Made by a program: the position numbers and the translations under genes. Below the pieces are notes generated by a model that saw nothing but the letters and a program-made list of their open reading frames with translations, was not told the DNA's origin and searched no databases. Positions 8,632 through 17,743 of a DNA stretch of 64,000 nucleotides are shown piece after piece. Position 1 is the stretch's first letter. Each line of letters opens with the position of its first letter. Origin of the DNA: Bacteroidota bacterium (GTDB taxonomy: Bacteria; Bacteroidota; Bacteroidia; AKYH767-A; 2013-40CM-41-45); NCBI GenBank assembly GCA_016721305.1, contig JADKIH010000003.1, forward strand, positions 289,125 to 353,124, in the 5' to 3' direction.

Positions 8632-10155
8632 ATGAGATTTCGTCTCCTGTTTTTACTTTTTTTCTCGTTCCGCGCCGTTGCTCAGAATGCCGATATCGAC
8701 TTGCACTATGCTAACGAAATCAACACCGACACTCTGCAAAAGACGCTTTTGGTTTTAGCTTCCGATTCTTTGCAGGGTCGCGAATCGGGCCGAACCGGCC
8801 AAAAGTTAGCTGCCGCGTACCTGAAATCTGTCTATGAATCACGGGGAATTCCAACATTTCAACAAAACCATCCTCTGAACCGGAAAACGAATACAGCGTT
8901 CAGCATGATTATCAATGACCAGTATTTTATTTACTACGAAGACTATTATTATTACTCCGCGCTTCCTGATACGGTTTTGAATTTAAATGAAATTGTTTTC
9001 TCCGGATTTGGAATTCAAAGTTCAGATTACAACGACTTTAACTATACCGACTTAGAGGGAAAATCGCTATTGGTTTCATTCACAAAACCCGAATGGAAAA
9101 AGAAAAAATCCAAGAGCTTTTCAGCCCCGACTCAGCAGAAAGATTTGCTCACATATATAAAGAGTGTGGCCGGACAAAAGCCGGGCTTTTTATTTATTGC
9201 CGTTAAAGATCTTTATCAAACATCTTTAACCGTGCAGGGAAGTTTTGAATTGCAAAAATATCTTCAATCGCCACCATGCCCGATCGTTTTTATAAACGAA
9301 AAAGCAGCGCAACGATTTTTCGGGGACGACGACAAGCCTGTTTTTACCGACCTCTTAACGCGAATAGAAAAGAAGTGTAAACCCAAAACACAAGCCATTG
9401 CAAGCAGGGTAACGATCGGACTTAAGTACGACACAAAATACCTTTTGGGCGATAATATTATGGCCAAAATAGAAGGCTCTGACCCCAACGCACCGGCAAT
9501 TTTTATTTCTGCACACTATGACCATCTCGGAAAAAGAGACACCCTTATTTTTCACGGTGCCGATGATAATGCCAGCGGAACCTCCGCCGTTTTGGAAATG
9601 GCGCGCGTCTTTAAAAAAGCCAAAGACGAAGGCCACGCTCCTCTAAGAACATTGATTTTTCTGGATGTCAGCGGTGAAGAAAAAGGATTACTCGGCTCTT
9701 CGTTCTACGTGAAACATCCGATGTGGCCACTCGAAAAAACCATGGTCGACTTGAACATCGACATGATTGGCCGCATCGACGAAAAATACGACAGCCTGAA
9801 AAACGGAAACTATGTTTACGTCATCGGCTCTGATAAACTCAGTAAAGACTTGTACAATATCGTCGACAGCGCCAACCTCCGCGGCGACCAATTAATTCTC
9901 GACTACAAGTACGATTCCCCCGACGATCCGAATCGTTTTTACCAGCGAAGCGACCACTATAATTTTGCGAAGAACAACATCCCCGTTGCATTCTTCTTCA
10001 ACGGCACTCACGAAGACTACCACCAACCCACCGACACTGCCGACAAAATTCATTTCGATCTAATTCAAAAACGAACCCGCCTCGTTTTCCTTACCGCGTG
10101 GCATTTAGCCAATCGTCCCCGGCCGATAAGGTTGGATTCGGTTGGGGTGCGGTAG
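8632..10155 (+). CDS. exported M28-family metallopeptidase
   Basis: About 507 residues from ATG 8632, two bases after the rpiB stop. I preferred it to the TTG at 8623 because it starts the signal peptide MRFRLLFLLFFSFRAVAQ. A protease-associated-like segment covers about residues 100-230. The M28 catalytic domain has the full metal-ligand set: SAHYDHLG, GADDNASG, SGEEKG, NIDMIGR and a final His in HEDYHQPTD. Family members are di-zinc aminopeptidases. Here it probably trims peptides in the periplasm or outside the cell. There is no T9SS domain. The C-terminus runs to the edge of a CT-rich tandem repeat. Confidence 0.92.
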   Translation: MRFRLLFLLFFSFRAVAQNADIDLHYANEINTDTLQKTLLVLASDSLQGRESGRTGQKLAAAYLKSVYESRGIPTFQQNHPLNRKTNTAFSMIINDQYFIYYEDYYYYSALPDTVLNLNEIVFSGFGIQSSDYNDFNYTDLEGKSLLVSFTKPEWKKKKSKSFSAPTQQKDLLTYIKSVAGQKPGFLFIAVKDLYQTSLTVQGSFELQKYLQSPPCPIVFINEKAAQRFFGDDDKPVFTDLLTRIEKKCKPKTQAIASRVTIGLKYDTKYLLGDNIMAKIEGSDPNAPAIFISAHYDHLGKRDTLIFHGADDNASGTSAVLEMARVFKKAKDEGHAPLRTLIFLDVSGEEKGLLGSSFYVKHPMWPLEKTMVDLNIDMIGRIDEKYDSLKNGNYVYVIGSDKLSKDLYNIVDSANLRGDQLILDYKYDSPDDPNRFYQRSDHYNFAKNNIPVAFFFNGTHEDYHQPTDTADKIHFDLIQKRTRLVFLTAWHLANRPRPIRLDSVGVR

Positions 10156-10178
10156 GTGTGGTGTGGCTGTACTTCCTC

Positions 10179-10350
10179 TGCTCCTCTCCCTGCCCCTTCC
10201 CCTGCTCCTCTCCCTGCTCCTCTCCCTGCTCCTTCCTCTGCTCCTCTCCCTGCTCCTTTCCCCGCTCCTCACAAAAGAGCAACGTTCGAATATCATGCAC
10301 AGAAACAGTATCAAGGAGAGGAGCAGAGGAAGGAGCAGGAAGAGGAGCAG
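10179..10350. repeat. pyrimidine 12-mer tandem array facing a purine inverted array
   Basis: Seven copies of a 12-mer based on TGCTCCTCTCCC fill 10179-10262. After a ~50-base spacer, three copies of its complement, based on GGAGAGGAGCAG, fill 10315-10350. The two arms can pair over about 36 bases to make a large hairpin. The strand asymmetry (almost pure pyrimidine, then purine) could also favour triplex DNA. It sits between the M28 gene and the next gene. Open frames across it are low-complexity artefacts. Confidence 0.9.
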
Positions 10351-10420
10351 TTTTATTCGCAACCCGCAGCCCTGTTAATAACCCCGCTCCCGTTCCCTCC
10401 CCACTTCCCCCCGAAACCCC

Positions 10421-10428
10421 TATTTTTG
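10421..10428 (+). promoter_or_regulatory. candidate -7 box, nearly leaderless
   Basis: TATTTTTG matches TAnnTTTG and ends only four bases before the GTG start at 10433. If it is used, the transcript would start at or next to the start codon. No clear -33 element is seen in the C-rich flank. Confidence 0.45.
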
Positions 10429-10432
10429 ATAC

Positions 10433-10933
10433 GTGAAAAAGCTAATTCCCGCACTACTTCTTCTGCTCACCTTCTCCGCAAAGGGGCAATCGTTTTACTC
10501 GGAAGAATCATTCCGCCAGTACTTCACAACACACATCGACAGCCTCGATCAGATCGAGGGAATCTGGCAGGTTTCGACAACACAGGAGTTTTATCGGTAC
10601 GATACGTTGTATGATGTACAGAAATTTCCAAAGGCAGCCCGCGTTGCTATCATTCGGAAAGAGGGAAAGTACGAGTCGTATAATCTTACCGGTGAGTCGT
10701 ACGACGTTGAGTTTACCGTTACCGATGTGCGCGGAGTTTATCTCTACAGAAATTATTTTCCGGAAACAAAATCGTATTCAAAAACCAGTGCCGTTATCAG
10801 TAAGAAAGGCGAGATGGAGTACACCTACACCTTCCCCGACAAGTACCTCCGCATCCGATTTGGAGACACTTACGAAGAAGGAACACGTGTAGTGAACATC
10901 CTGAAGTGGACGAAGATTTTTCCCGAAAAATAA
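10433..10933 (+). CDS. exported protein of unknown function
   Basis: I do not recognise this 166-residue protein. It starts at GTG with a clear signal peptide (MKKLIPALLLLLTFSAKGQ). The mature part is rich in aromatic and charged residues and contains GIWQVSTTQEFYRYD, which resembles small lipocalin-like or beta-sheet proteins of Bacteroidota that carry an 'IEGIW' motif. It has no cysteine in the mature part and no T9SS domain. It ends three bases before the start of the subtilase, suggesting one transcript. A periplasmic location is likely. Confidence 0.75.
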   Translation: MKKLIPALLLLLTFSAKGQSFYSEESFRQYFTTHIDSLDQIEGIWQVSTTQEFYRYDTLYDVQKFPKAARVAIIRKEGKYESYNLTGESYDVEFTVTDVRGVYLYRNYFPETKSYSKTSAVISKKGEMEYTYTFPDKYLRIRFGDTYEEGTRVVNILKWTKIFPEK

Positions 10934-10936
10934 TTC

Positions 10937-12558
10937 ATGCGCAAGAGGCACCATCGGCTTTTTTTATTTTGTCTTATACTGGTTTCTTCTTTTTGCAAGG
11001 CCGCCGATAAGTATTGGGTAAGCTTTGCAAACAAGGAAGGAAGCACATTCGACCCGCTCACATATTTTGATCCGCATACAATCGAAAGGAGAATAGCCCA
11101 AGGAATTCCACTCTCCGACAGTCTCGATTTTCCGGTTTCCCCGGCCCACCTGGCAGCCATTGAAGAGCTTTCCGACTCACTTGGATATTCCAGTCGTTGG
11201 TTAAATGGAGTGGCCGTATTTACCAATGAGTTAGGAGCGCAAAAAATTTCTCGCCTTCCCTTTGTGTCGAAGATTGTTCCGATGCAAAACACCGGAGTTG
11301 TTACCGACATTTCCGACATAGACCATTCGCCATCACCGGCCCAGCTCCGAAAAATTCTCGCATATCAAACCGACCGACTGGGCATCGACGTTTTTAGAAA
11401 AGCCAATATCGACGGAAGAGGGGTGCGAATTGCATTATTTGACGCCGGCTTTCCGGGTGTCGACAAGCTTCCCGCATTCGAGAAGTTGAGATCTGAAAAA
11501 GGATCTGCAAGACATATGATTTTCTCAGAAAAAAAGAAAATGTATTTCACGGCCACTGGCACGGAACAGCAACGCTTTCATGCGTAACCGGAATCTTTGA
11601 AGGACGGCCAATGGGTTTTGCTACCGGTGCAGAAATTTTGCTGGCTCGCACCGAATGTGCAATTAAAAATGGAAGATCAGAGGAAGATAGTTGGGTCGCC
11701 GCCGCCGAATGGGCCGACAAAAACGGAGCCGACATTATCAGCAGCTCGCTTGGATATACAACCGATTACTATTTCAACACAGAAATGAATGGTCGCGTGA
11801 GTCGTGTTTCAATTGCCGCAACTGTTGCCGCAAAAAAGGGAATACTGGTGATTAATTCAGCCGGCAACGACGGACTTGACAGATGGGAAACCGTAGGTGC
11901 TCCGGCCGATGCCGACAGTGTTCTCAGTGTTGGTGGTACAGATCCATACACCGATTATCATATCAACTTTAGTTCTTACGGCCCAACTGCCGATGGCCGT
12001 CTCAAGCCGAATGTTTGTGCTCCTGCTCGATGTGCGGTTGCAAAAGGCTCAGGCCTCGCTGAGAAGTTTGGCACCTCTTTTTCGGCACCACTGGTTGCCG
12101 GTTTTGCAGCATGTGTTTGGCAGATGCATCGACACCTGACCAATATGGAGGTGTTCTGTAAAATTGAAGAGTCCTCCAGTCTTTATCCGTATTTCGATTA
12201 TGCCCACGGCTTCGGAATTCCACAGGCACAATATTTTTTCAGAAACACAGAAGAGGAAAAAGAGCCCACTTTTGATTTCACCGTTGTTAATCACGAAATC
12301 AAGGCAACTCTCCGGGAAAAATACACACACTTTGGTGACGAGAAAATGCTTGGCTACGATTCTCCGCGCAACATTTTTTTAAAAGTCGAAAATCGTGAGG
12401 GGAAAATAGAGAACTATAAAGTGATGTTGGCTACAGAAAAAGAAATCTTCGACGCATATTATACCGACTATTCACCCGGTGATATGATTACGATTCACTT
12501 CGAAGGCTACACGAACTCCATAACAATTCCGGAATCAGCGAATGAGGAAATTAAATAA
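10937..12558 (+). CDS. exported S8 subtilisin-like serine protease, split by a -1 frame change
   Basis: Two overlapping frames make one S8 protease. The first (10937-11587) has a signal peptide, an inhibitor-I9-like propeptide and the catalytic Asp in ALFDAGFPG near residue 170. The second frame reads WHGTATLSCVTG with the catalytic His at 11560, the oxyanion Asn in NSAGNDG and the Ser in GTSFSAPLVAG. The frames join at 11528-11536, where the zero frame reads GAA AAA AAG. A -1 shift there gives a continuous protease of about 540 residues. Either one A is missing from an A7 run, or this is a programmed -1 slip on A-AAA-AAG. No T9SS domain is visible. It is probably cotranscribed with its neighbours on both sides. 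Confidence 0.85.
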
Positions 12559-12568
12559 ATCAACGACG

Positions 12569-13258
12569 ATGAAACGCTGTGTAATTCTTTTCACACTTCT
12601 TTTTTCGCTGCACTTTGCGAAGGCACAAACCATTGTTCTGCAGAAAGAGAACACCACTCGGGGCAAAGAGAACTTTGGCCCGAATCTGAAAAACTATACG
12701 CAGTTTTATTTTACAATTGGCATGCTTGCTTCTCCCGACTTTGCGGGAGCTAGAGTAAAGCATGGCGGTTCGCTGGAATTGGGATTTGGTTTACGACAGA
12801 AATACAAAGTAGGCTCTGTGTATTCGTGGGGTTGGTTAATTGCATACGAATATCAAGACTATGAGCTAAAGCAGGAAGACGGCAAACTATTGCCATCGGC
12901 GCAAACTTTTGATGAGCAACGCATCGATATTAGTTACGGTTATCTCGGCCTTTTTAACCGCTTCAATTTTGACCCTTCGCGCGGAAACACACTTGGAAAG
13001 TTTTTTGAATTTGGCGTGCGAGGAAAATATGCGCTTTCTGCCAGCGAAATTCAAAAATATAAAGTCGCCACGGGAAACGCTCAAACAGAAATTTCCGGAT
13101 TAAAATATTTCAGAGACTGGCAGGCCGATGTATATGCACAATTGGGTCGAGGCCATTTTTCGATCTGGGGTGCCTGGAGGTTAACGGAGTTGTTGCACTC
13201 ATCCTACAATTATCCTAAATTGCCTTACCTAACCGTCGGCATTGAGCTGGGTTTTTAA
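12569..13258 (+). CDS. putative outer-membrane beta-barrel protein
   Basis: About 229 residues from ATG 12569, which begins the signal peptide MKRCVILFTLLFSLHFAKAQ. An in-frame ATG at 12542 overlaps the protease stop and adds nine residues. The mature protein shows alternating amphipathic strands rich in Gly, Tyr and Phe (GGSLELGFGLRQKYKVG, LGKFFEFGVRGKYAL) and ends in aromatic GIELGF, as outer-membrane barrels do. I do not recognise a specific family. It lies ten bases after the subtilase and just before another small exported protein, so the four genes from 10433 on may form one operon. Confidence 0.72.
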   Translation: MKRCVILFTLLFSLHFAKAQTIVLQKENTTRGKENFGPNLKNYTQFYFTIGMLASPDFAGARVKHGGSLELGFGLRQKYKVGSVYSWGWLIAYEYQDYELKQEDGKLLPSAQTFDEQRIDISYGYLGLFNRFNFDPSRGNTLGKFFEFGVRGKYALSASEIQKYKVATGNAQTEISGLKYFRDWQADVYAQLGRGHFSIWGAWRLTELLHSSYNYPKLPYLTVGIELGF

Positions 13259-13266
13259 TCTTCCTC

Positions 13267-13776
13267 ATGAAAAGCAGAACTCTTTTAGTCCTCATTCTTT
13301 GCCTCTGTACGCAAGCCATTGCTCAGTCGGGAAAGGATAAAGTAAACACCCTGTCCATCAAAGGCGAAACAATTAAAGAGGGCGCGACGGTAGAGTTGGT
13401 CTGTGCATCGGAGGAGTGTTGGACAAAAAGCGATAAACCGTCGTATACGTCATTTAAACTAAGCGGAAAGTTTAACGACCGCAATGTGCTTATTAGCGTG
13501 GAAGTTCCGGTAACCAAGGGTAGTTTCAAAGTGCGAACCGATAAAGACGGCGATTTGCAGGATCACGAAAGCCTGACCGTTGAGATTTTTGGAAGCAACC
13601 CGGCTGTCGACAAGGAATCATACGAAGTTCAGGACGAGGCCGACGAAGGCGTTGTCAGCATTTTGCATAACGACGAAAAGATGCTCGAAGGAACGATCAG
13701 CGTAAAGTATTTTGACAGCGCGACAGCGGTTAAGCGTCTTTCGGCCTCCTGTCATTTTTTACTTCGAAAAAATTAG
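13267..13776 (+). CDS. exported protein of unknown function
   Basis: 169 residues with a signal peptide (MKSRTLLVLILCLCTQAIAQ). The mature part is beta-rich with LSIKGETIKEGATVELVCASEECWTK, resembling an Ig- or calx-beta-like strand pattern, and has two close cysteines. It starts eight bases after the outer-membrane barrel gene. The last ~25 residues look unlike the rest, so a frame error near the end cannot be excluded. Function unknown. Confidence 0.65.
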   Translation: MKSRTLLVLILCLCTQAIAQSGKDKVNTLSIKGETIKEGATVELVCASEECWTKSDKPSYTSFKLSGKFNDRNVLISVEVPVTKGSFKVRTDKDGDLQDHESLTVEIFGSNPAVDKESYEVQDEADEGVVSILHNDEKMLEGTISVKYFDSATAVKRLSASCHFLLRKN

Positions 13777-13869
13777 TCGGCCACCGACTATCAGGGTTAT
13801 TAACATAGCCCGTTCATAACACCTTTTCAGACTAAACATACTGCGAAACCTTGAAGGTCGTAATTAGGT

Positions 13870-13877
13870 TAAATTTG
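13870..13877 (+). promoter_or_regulatory. candidate -7 box
   Basis: TAAATTTG matches TAnnTTTG and ends 25 bases before the ATG at 13903. A TTG at 13851-13853 could be the -33 element, although its spacer is shorter than usual. Confidence 0.45.
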
Positions 13878-13902
13878 TTGTAACCCAAAAACCACAAAAC
13901 GT

Positions 13903-14148
13903 ATGTCGCTGTCTAAAGAACAGAAGAAAGACCTTGAACACTTAGGGGAGTATTTCCGCAAGCTGGAAAAGATTTCTATCGAGAATAACATTGATCTCGA
14001 CGTATTTATGACTGAATACAATAGCGAAGGCGTCGAAGTTTATGCTACCGAAAAAGTAAGCCTTGGCGATAAGGCGGTGAAGCGTAAAAACATCTTCGAA
14101 AAAGCCGATAAAGAAAAGACAACAAAAAGCTCGGCGAAAAATCACTAA
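13903..14148 (+). CDS. small charged protein of unknown function
   Basis: 81 residues, rich in Lys, Glu and Asp, with no signal peptide or membrane segment. The N-terminal half (LSKEQKKDLEHLGEYFRKLEKIS) is probably a helix; the tail KADKEKTTKSSAKNH is basic and disordered. It has its own candidate promoter and a strong terminator straight after it, so it appears to be a single-gene transcript. I do not recognise the family. Confidence 0.65.
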   Translation: MSLSKEQKKDLEHLGEYFRKLEKISIENNIDLDVFMTEYNSEGVEVYATEKVSLGDKAVKRKNIFEKADKEKTTKSSAKNH

Positions 14149-14162
14149 GCAGCCTTCGGCTA

Positions 14163-14185
14163 CCCCGGCCTGCCGGGGTTTTTTT
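14163..14185 (+). terminator. rho-independent terminator
   Basis: CCCCGG-CCTG-CCGGGG stem followed by seven T. It lies 15 bases after the small charged gene and separates it from nuoL. Confidence 0.9.
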
Positions 14186-14252
14186 ATGCTAATCCTTAGA
14201 TGAATTATGATCTTTCATGTGTGAGTCCGATTGTTCATATCAGGAGAAAGTA

Positions 14253-14260
14253 TATTTTTG
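14253..14260 (+). promoter_or_regulatory. candidate promoter for nuoLMN
   Basis: TATTTTTG matches the -7 element TAnnTTTG, with TTG at 14231-14233 nineteen bases upstream as -33. The leader to nuoL would be about 80 bases. Together with the terminator at 14163 this makes nuoLMN a separate transcription unit. Confidence 0.6.
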
Positions 14261-14346
14261 TCCACTTATAGTTTGCCTGCTAAAGGCTTTAAACCAGTCA
14301 TTCGTCGGAATAATTCCGGCGCTGCACTAAAAGATAACAGAAACGC

Positions 14347-16236
14347 ATGATTCAGTTGGCGTGGTTAATTCCGGCTTTTCCTCTGCTTGGATTTTTAATT
14401 ACCGGTTTCGGTAAAAAGTTTCTGCCAAAAACAACCGGAGGCTATATCGCCTCTTTAATGGTTCTGGCGTCATTCCTGATTTCAATGTGTCTCTTTGCCA
14501 CATTTGATGGCAAACCGGTTACAATTCAGCTCTTTAACTGGATTGATTCGGGCAGCCTGACCATTCCGTTTTCCTTCCTGATCGATCAGTTGAGCCTTGT
14601 TATGTTGCTTATTGTCACCGGTGTAGGCTTCCTGATTCACATTTATTCGATTGGCTATATGCACGACGATGAAGCCTTCGTTCGCTTCTTCTCGTATCTT
14701 AATTTGTTCATATTCTTCATGTTACTTCTGGTTATGGGATCGAATTACATCGTTCTCTTCACCGGTTGGGAAGGTGTTGGATTGTGCTCTTATCTGTTGA
14801 TCGGCTTCTGGTTCAAGAACAACGACTACAATCTGGCAGCCAACAAAGCATTTATAATGAATAGAATAGGAGACCTTGGATTCCTCCTCGGTATCATCTT
14901 AATCTACATCACATTTGGAACAACGTCTTTCGACGCCATCTTCCCACTTGCCGGAGCATTCGCTTCGAATCAACCGGTAATCATAGCCATTACCCTCTTG
15001 CTCTTCATTGGTGCAATGGGAAAAAGTGCTCAGATTCCGCTCTACACCTGGCTTCCTGACGCCATGGCCGGTCCGACTCCGGTTTCCGCCCTCATCCACG
15101 CAGCAACGATGGTGACTGCCGGTATCTACATGGTCATCCGTTCAAACGTACTTTATTCAATTGCTCCATTTACGCTTAGCATCATTACCGTTGTGGGTGC
15201 CGCAACAGCAATTTTCTCTGCCGCAATCGCGATCACTCAAACCGACATCAAAAAAGTTCTTGCCTACTCAACCGTGTCGCCACTTGGTTTCATGTTCGTT
15301 GCACTCGGCGTTGGCGCATATTCAACAGCCCTTTTCCACGTTACAACTCACGCCTTCTTTAAAGCGCTTCTCTTCCTCGCAGCAGGAAGCGTTATTCACG
15401 GAATGAGTGGCGAACAAGACATTCGCAAAATGGGCGGACTCAAAGGAAAGCTCCCTGTTACTTACCTCGTGTTCATGATTGGCACATTGGCCATCATCGG
15501 ATTCCCTCCGTTTGCCGCATTCTTCTCCAAAGACGAAATCCTGGCCAAGGTTTGGATCCAAAACAAAGTTGCTTTTGTTACGCTTGCAATTACCGCAGTC
15601 TTAACAGCGATATATATGCTCCGCCTATTCTTCCTCACCTTTTTTGGAACATTCCGCGGAACACACGATCAGGAACACCACTTGCACGAGTCGCCTAAGA
15701 CAATGACACTACCGTTAATTGTACTGGCAATCTTATCGGCCGTTGGCGGTTTCCTTGGAATACCCGAGGTTTTTGGCGGACACCATTTGTTGAACAACTT
15801 CCTTGAGCCAATGCTTACTTTCCCTTCCGCATTCTTGCACGAAGAAGCATCGCACACATTCGAAATTGTTTTAATGGTCGTATCTGTTGTTCTCCTTCTT
15901 GTAATTATAGTTGGTACAAAAAACCGATACTCCGGAAAACACGTTCCTGTTGCGCACGACAGCGAACGCACATCGTTTGCCCGTTGGTCATATCACAAAT
16001 TCTACATCGACGAATTATATGATTTCATCATCGTTCGTCCGTTAAAATATTTGAGTGAAGTGTTTTATAAAATCGTCGACATTAAAATCATCGACGGTCT
16101 TGTGAACTCTGTAAATAAAGCCGTAGTGGGCAGCTCCCGGACAATTCGTTTTGTTCAAAGCGGAAATGTAGGCTTCTACATTTTTGCCATGGTGTTTGGC
16201 ATCATTGCGATTTTATTCCTCAACCTCATCATGTAA
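14347..16236 (+). CDS. nuoL: NADH-quinone oxidoreductase subunit L
   Basis: NuoL is the distal antiporter-like subunit of respiratory complex I and pumps protons across the inner membrane. The 629-residue protein has the expected ~16 membrane segments. Family signatures are present: DQLSLVMLLIVTGVGFLIHIYSIGYM near residue 80, GWEGVGLCSYLLIGFW, LPDAMAGPTPVSALIHAATMVTAG, and the long lateral helix at the C-terminus. The usual upstream neighbour nuoK is absent: upstream is a terminator, and nuoL has its own candidate promoter. nuoM follows after a 38-base gap. Confidence 0.95.
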   Translation: MIQLAWLIPAFPLLGFLITGFGKKFLPKTTGGYIASLMVLASFLISMCLFATFDGKPVTIQLFNWIDSGSLTIPFSFLIDQLSLVMLLIVTGVGFLIHIYSIGYMHDDEAFVRFFSYLNLFIFFMLLLVMGSNYIVLFTGWEGVGLCSYLLIGFWFKNNDYNLAANKAFIMNRIGDLGFLLGIILIYITFGTTSFDAIFPLAGAFASNQPVIIAITLLLFIGAMGKSAQIPLYTWLPDAMAGPTPVSALIHAATMVTAGIYMVIRSNVLYSIAPFTLSIITVVGAATAIFSAAIAITQTDIKKVLAYSTVSPLGFMFVALGVGAYSTALFHVTTHAFFKALLFLAAGSVIHGMSGEQDIRKMGGLKGKLPVTYLVFMIGTLAIIGFPPFAAFFSKDEILAKVWIQNKVAFVTLAITAVLTAIYMLRLFFLTFFGTFRGTHDQEHHLHESPKTMTLPLIVLAILSAVGGFLGIPEVFGGHHLLNNFLEPMLTFPSAFLHEEASHTFEIVLMVVSVVLLLVIIVGTKNRYSGKHVPVAHDSERTSFARWSYHKFYIDELYDFIIVRPLKYLSEVFYKIVDIKIIDGLVNSVNKAVVGSSRTIRFVQSGNVGFYIFAMVFGIIAILFLNLIM

Positions 16237-16274
16237 TCTCAATGCCGCGCTACAAAGCCCGGCATCTATAATAA

Positions 16275-17734
16275 ATGTTGTCAGTCCTGATATTTCTGCC
16301 GCTCCTTGCGGCAATCGTAGTAGCGTTCTCCGGAGCCAATGCAAAAAAAGTTGCACTGATTGCTTCCGTAATCGAATTCGCATACTCTGTTTGTTTCTAC
16401 GTGCGTTTTACTCCAACCGGAGGAACACAATTTCTGCACAGTCAAAGCTGGATTCCGCAACTTGGCATCTCGTTCAAGGTTGGAATGGATGGCATCAGCC
16501 TTTTGCTGGTAATGCTCACTACATTCCTGGTTCCACTCATTATCACCGCATCTTTCCGTCGCGAATATAAATCGCCGGGACTTTTCTACGGTCTTATTAT
16601 GATGATGCAATTCGCGCTCATCGGCGTGTTTGTATCGCTCGACGCATTCCTCTTCTACATCTTCTGGGAATTGGCGCTGATTCCAATTTATCTTATCTGT
16701 CTCATGTGGGGCGGACAAGACCGACTTAAAATTACCCTCAAGTTCTTTATCTATACTCTTGCCGGAAGTTTATTAATGCTTGTTGCGTTGATTTATCTCT
16801 GGATGCAAACCCCCGGAACACACACATTCGATCTGCAGGCGTTTTATAGTCTGCACCTCAGCAGCGGCCAGCAAAGCTGGTTGTTCTGGATGTTGTTCCT
16901 TGCCTTTGCGATTAAAATGCCAATCTTCCCTTTCCACACATGGCAGCCCGACACTTACACCGATGCTCCTGCACCGGGAACGATGTTGCTTTCGGGTATC
17001 ATGTTAAAGATGGGTGTATACGGACTCCTCCGCTGGTTGCTTCCGGTAGTTCCACAGGGTGTTGAAGAGTGGGGAATGACGGCGATGATCCTTTCCGTAA
17101 TAGGAATTGTGTACGCATCACTCATCGCCTGGTCACAAAAAGATTTCAAACGACTGATTGCATATTCATCAATCGCCCACGTCGGATTAATTTCTGCCGG
17201 TGTTTTCAGCTTAACAATGCAGGGAATGCAGGGAAGCGTAATTCAAATGCTCGTTCACGGTATCAACGTTGTCGGCCTCTTCTTCATCTGCGATATGATC
17301 GAGCAGCGTACGGGCACACGCCAGATGGAACAGTTGGGCGGACTTCGCACGACGGCGCCGGTTTTCTCAACGTATTTCATGATTATCATGCTTGCATCAG
17401 TAGCGCTTCCGTTAACCAATGGTTTCGTAGGCGAGTTCTTACTGATCAACGGCGTTTTCCAATACAATCAATTGCTTGCCGCGTTTGCCGGGCTTACGAT
17501 CATTCTCGGTGCGGGTATATGCTTAACGCCTATCGTAAAATTGCTCTTGGCGCTGAGAGTGCAAAGACACACAATTTCGCCGCGCTTGAGCTTTCCGAAA
17601 AAGCCGTTCTCATTCCGATCGTCATCATGATCTTCTGGATAGGAATTTATCCAAAACCATTACTCGATATTGCCGGACCGTCTGTTGAAGCATTAAAAGA
17701 CTCCATTCAGCACGTTGCCGTTTCATTGAAATAA
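16275..17734 (+). CDS. nuoM: NADH-quinone oxidoreductase subunit M, frameshifted near the 3' end
   Basis: NuoM is the second antiporter-like proton-pumping subunit of complex I. The first frame (16275-17630) carries the core signatures FKVGMDGISLLLVMLT, FYIFWELALIPIYLI, FPFHTWQPDTYTDAP and LIAYSSIAHVG. It then turns to nonsense after about residue 413. The expected C-terminus, including ELSEKAVLIPIVIMIFWIGI, continues in another frame to 17734. The break is at 17513-17518: GCGGGTATATG reads through if one T is added (Gly-Tyr-Met). The repaired length of about 486 residues is normal. Because NuoL and NuoN are intact, an assembly error is more likely than a real lesion. Confidence 0.9.
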
Positions 17735-17743
17735 AAACTACGC

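Noticed and set aside
9711..9726. parS-like sequence with two mismatches inside the M28 gene
   Set aside because: 14 of 16 bases in coding DNA encoding conserved-looking FYVKHP; chance is plausible.
10091..10436. Overlapping open frames on both strands in the CT/GA-rich block
   Set aside because: They translate a 12-mer repeat into Ser/Pro/Leu or Arg/Glu runs; artefacts of the repeat.
17069..17734. Separate + strand gene overlapping nuoM
   Set aside because: Only its last part matches NuoM; it is the frameshifted 3' end of nuoM, and the rest is out-of-frame text.
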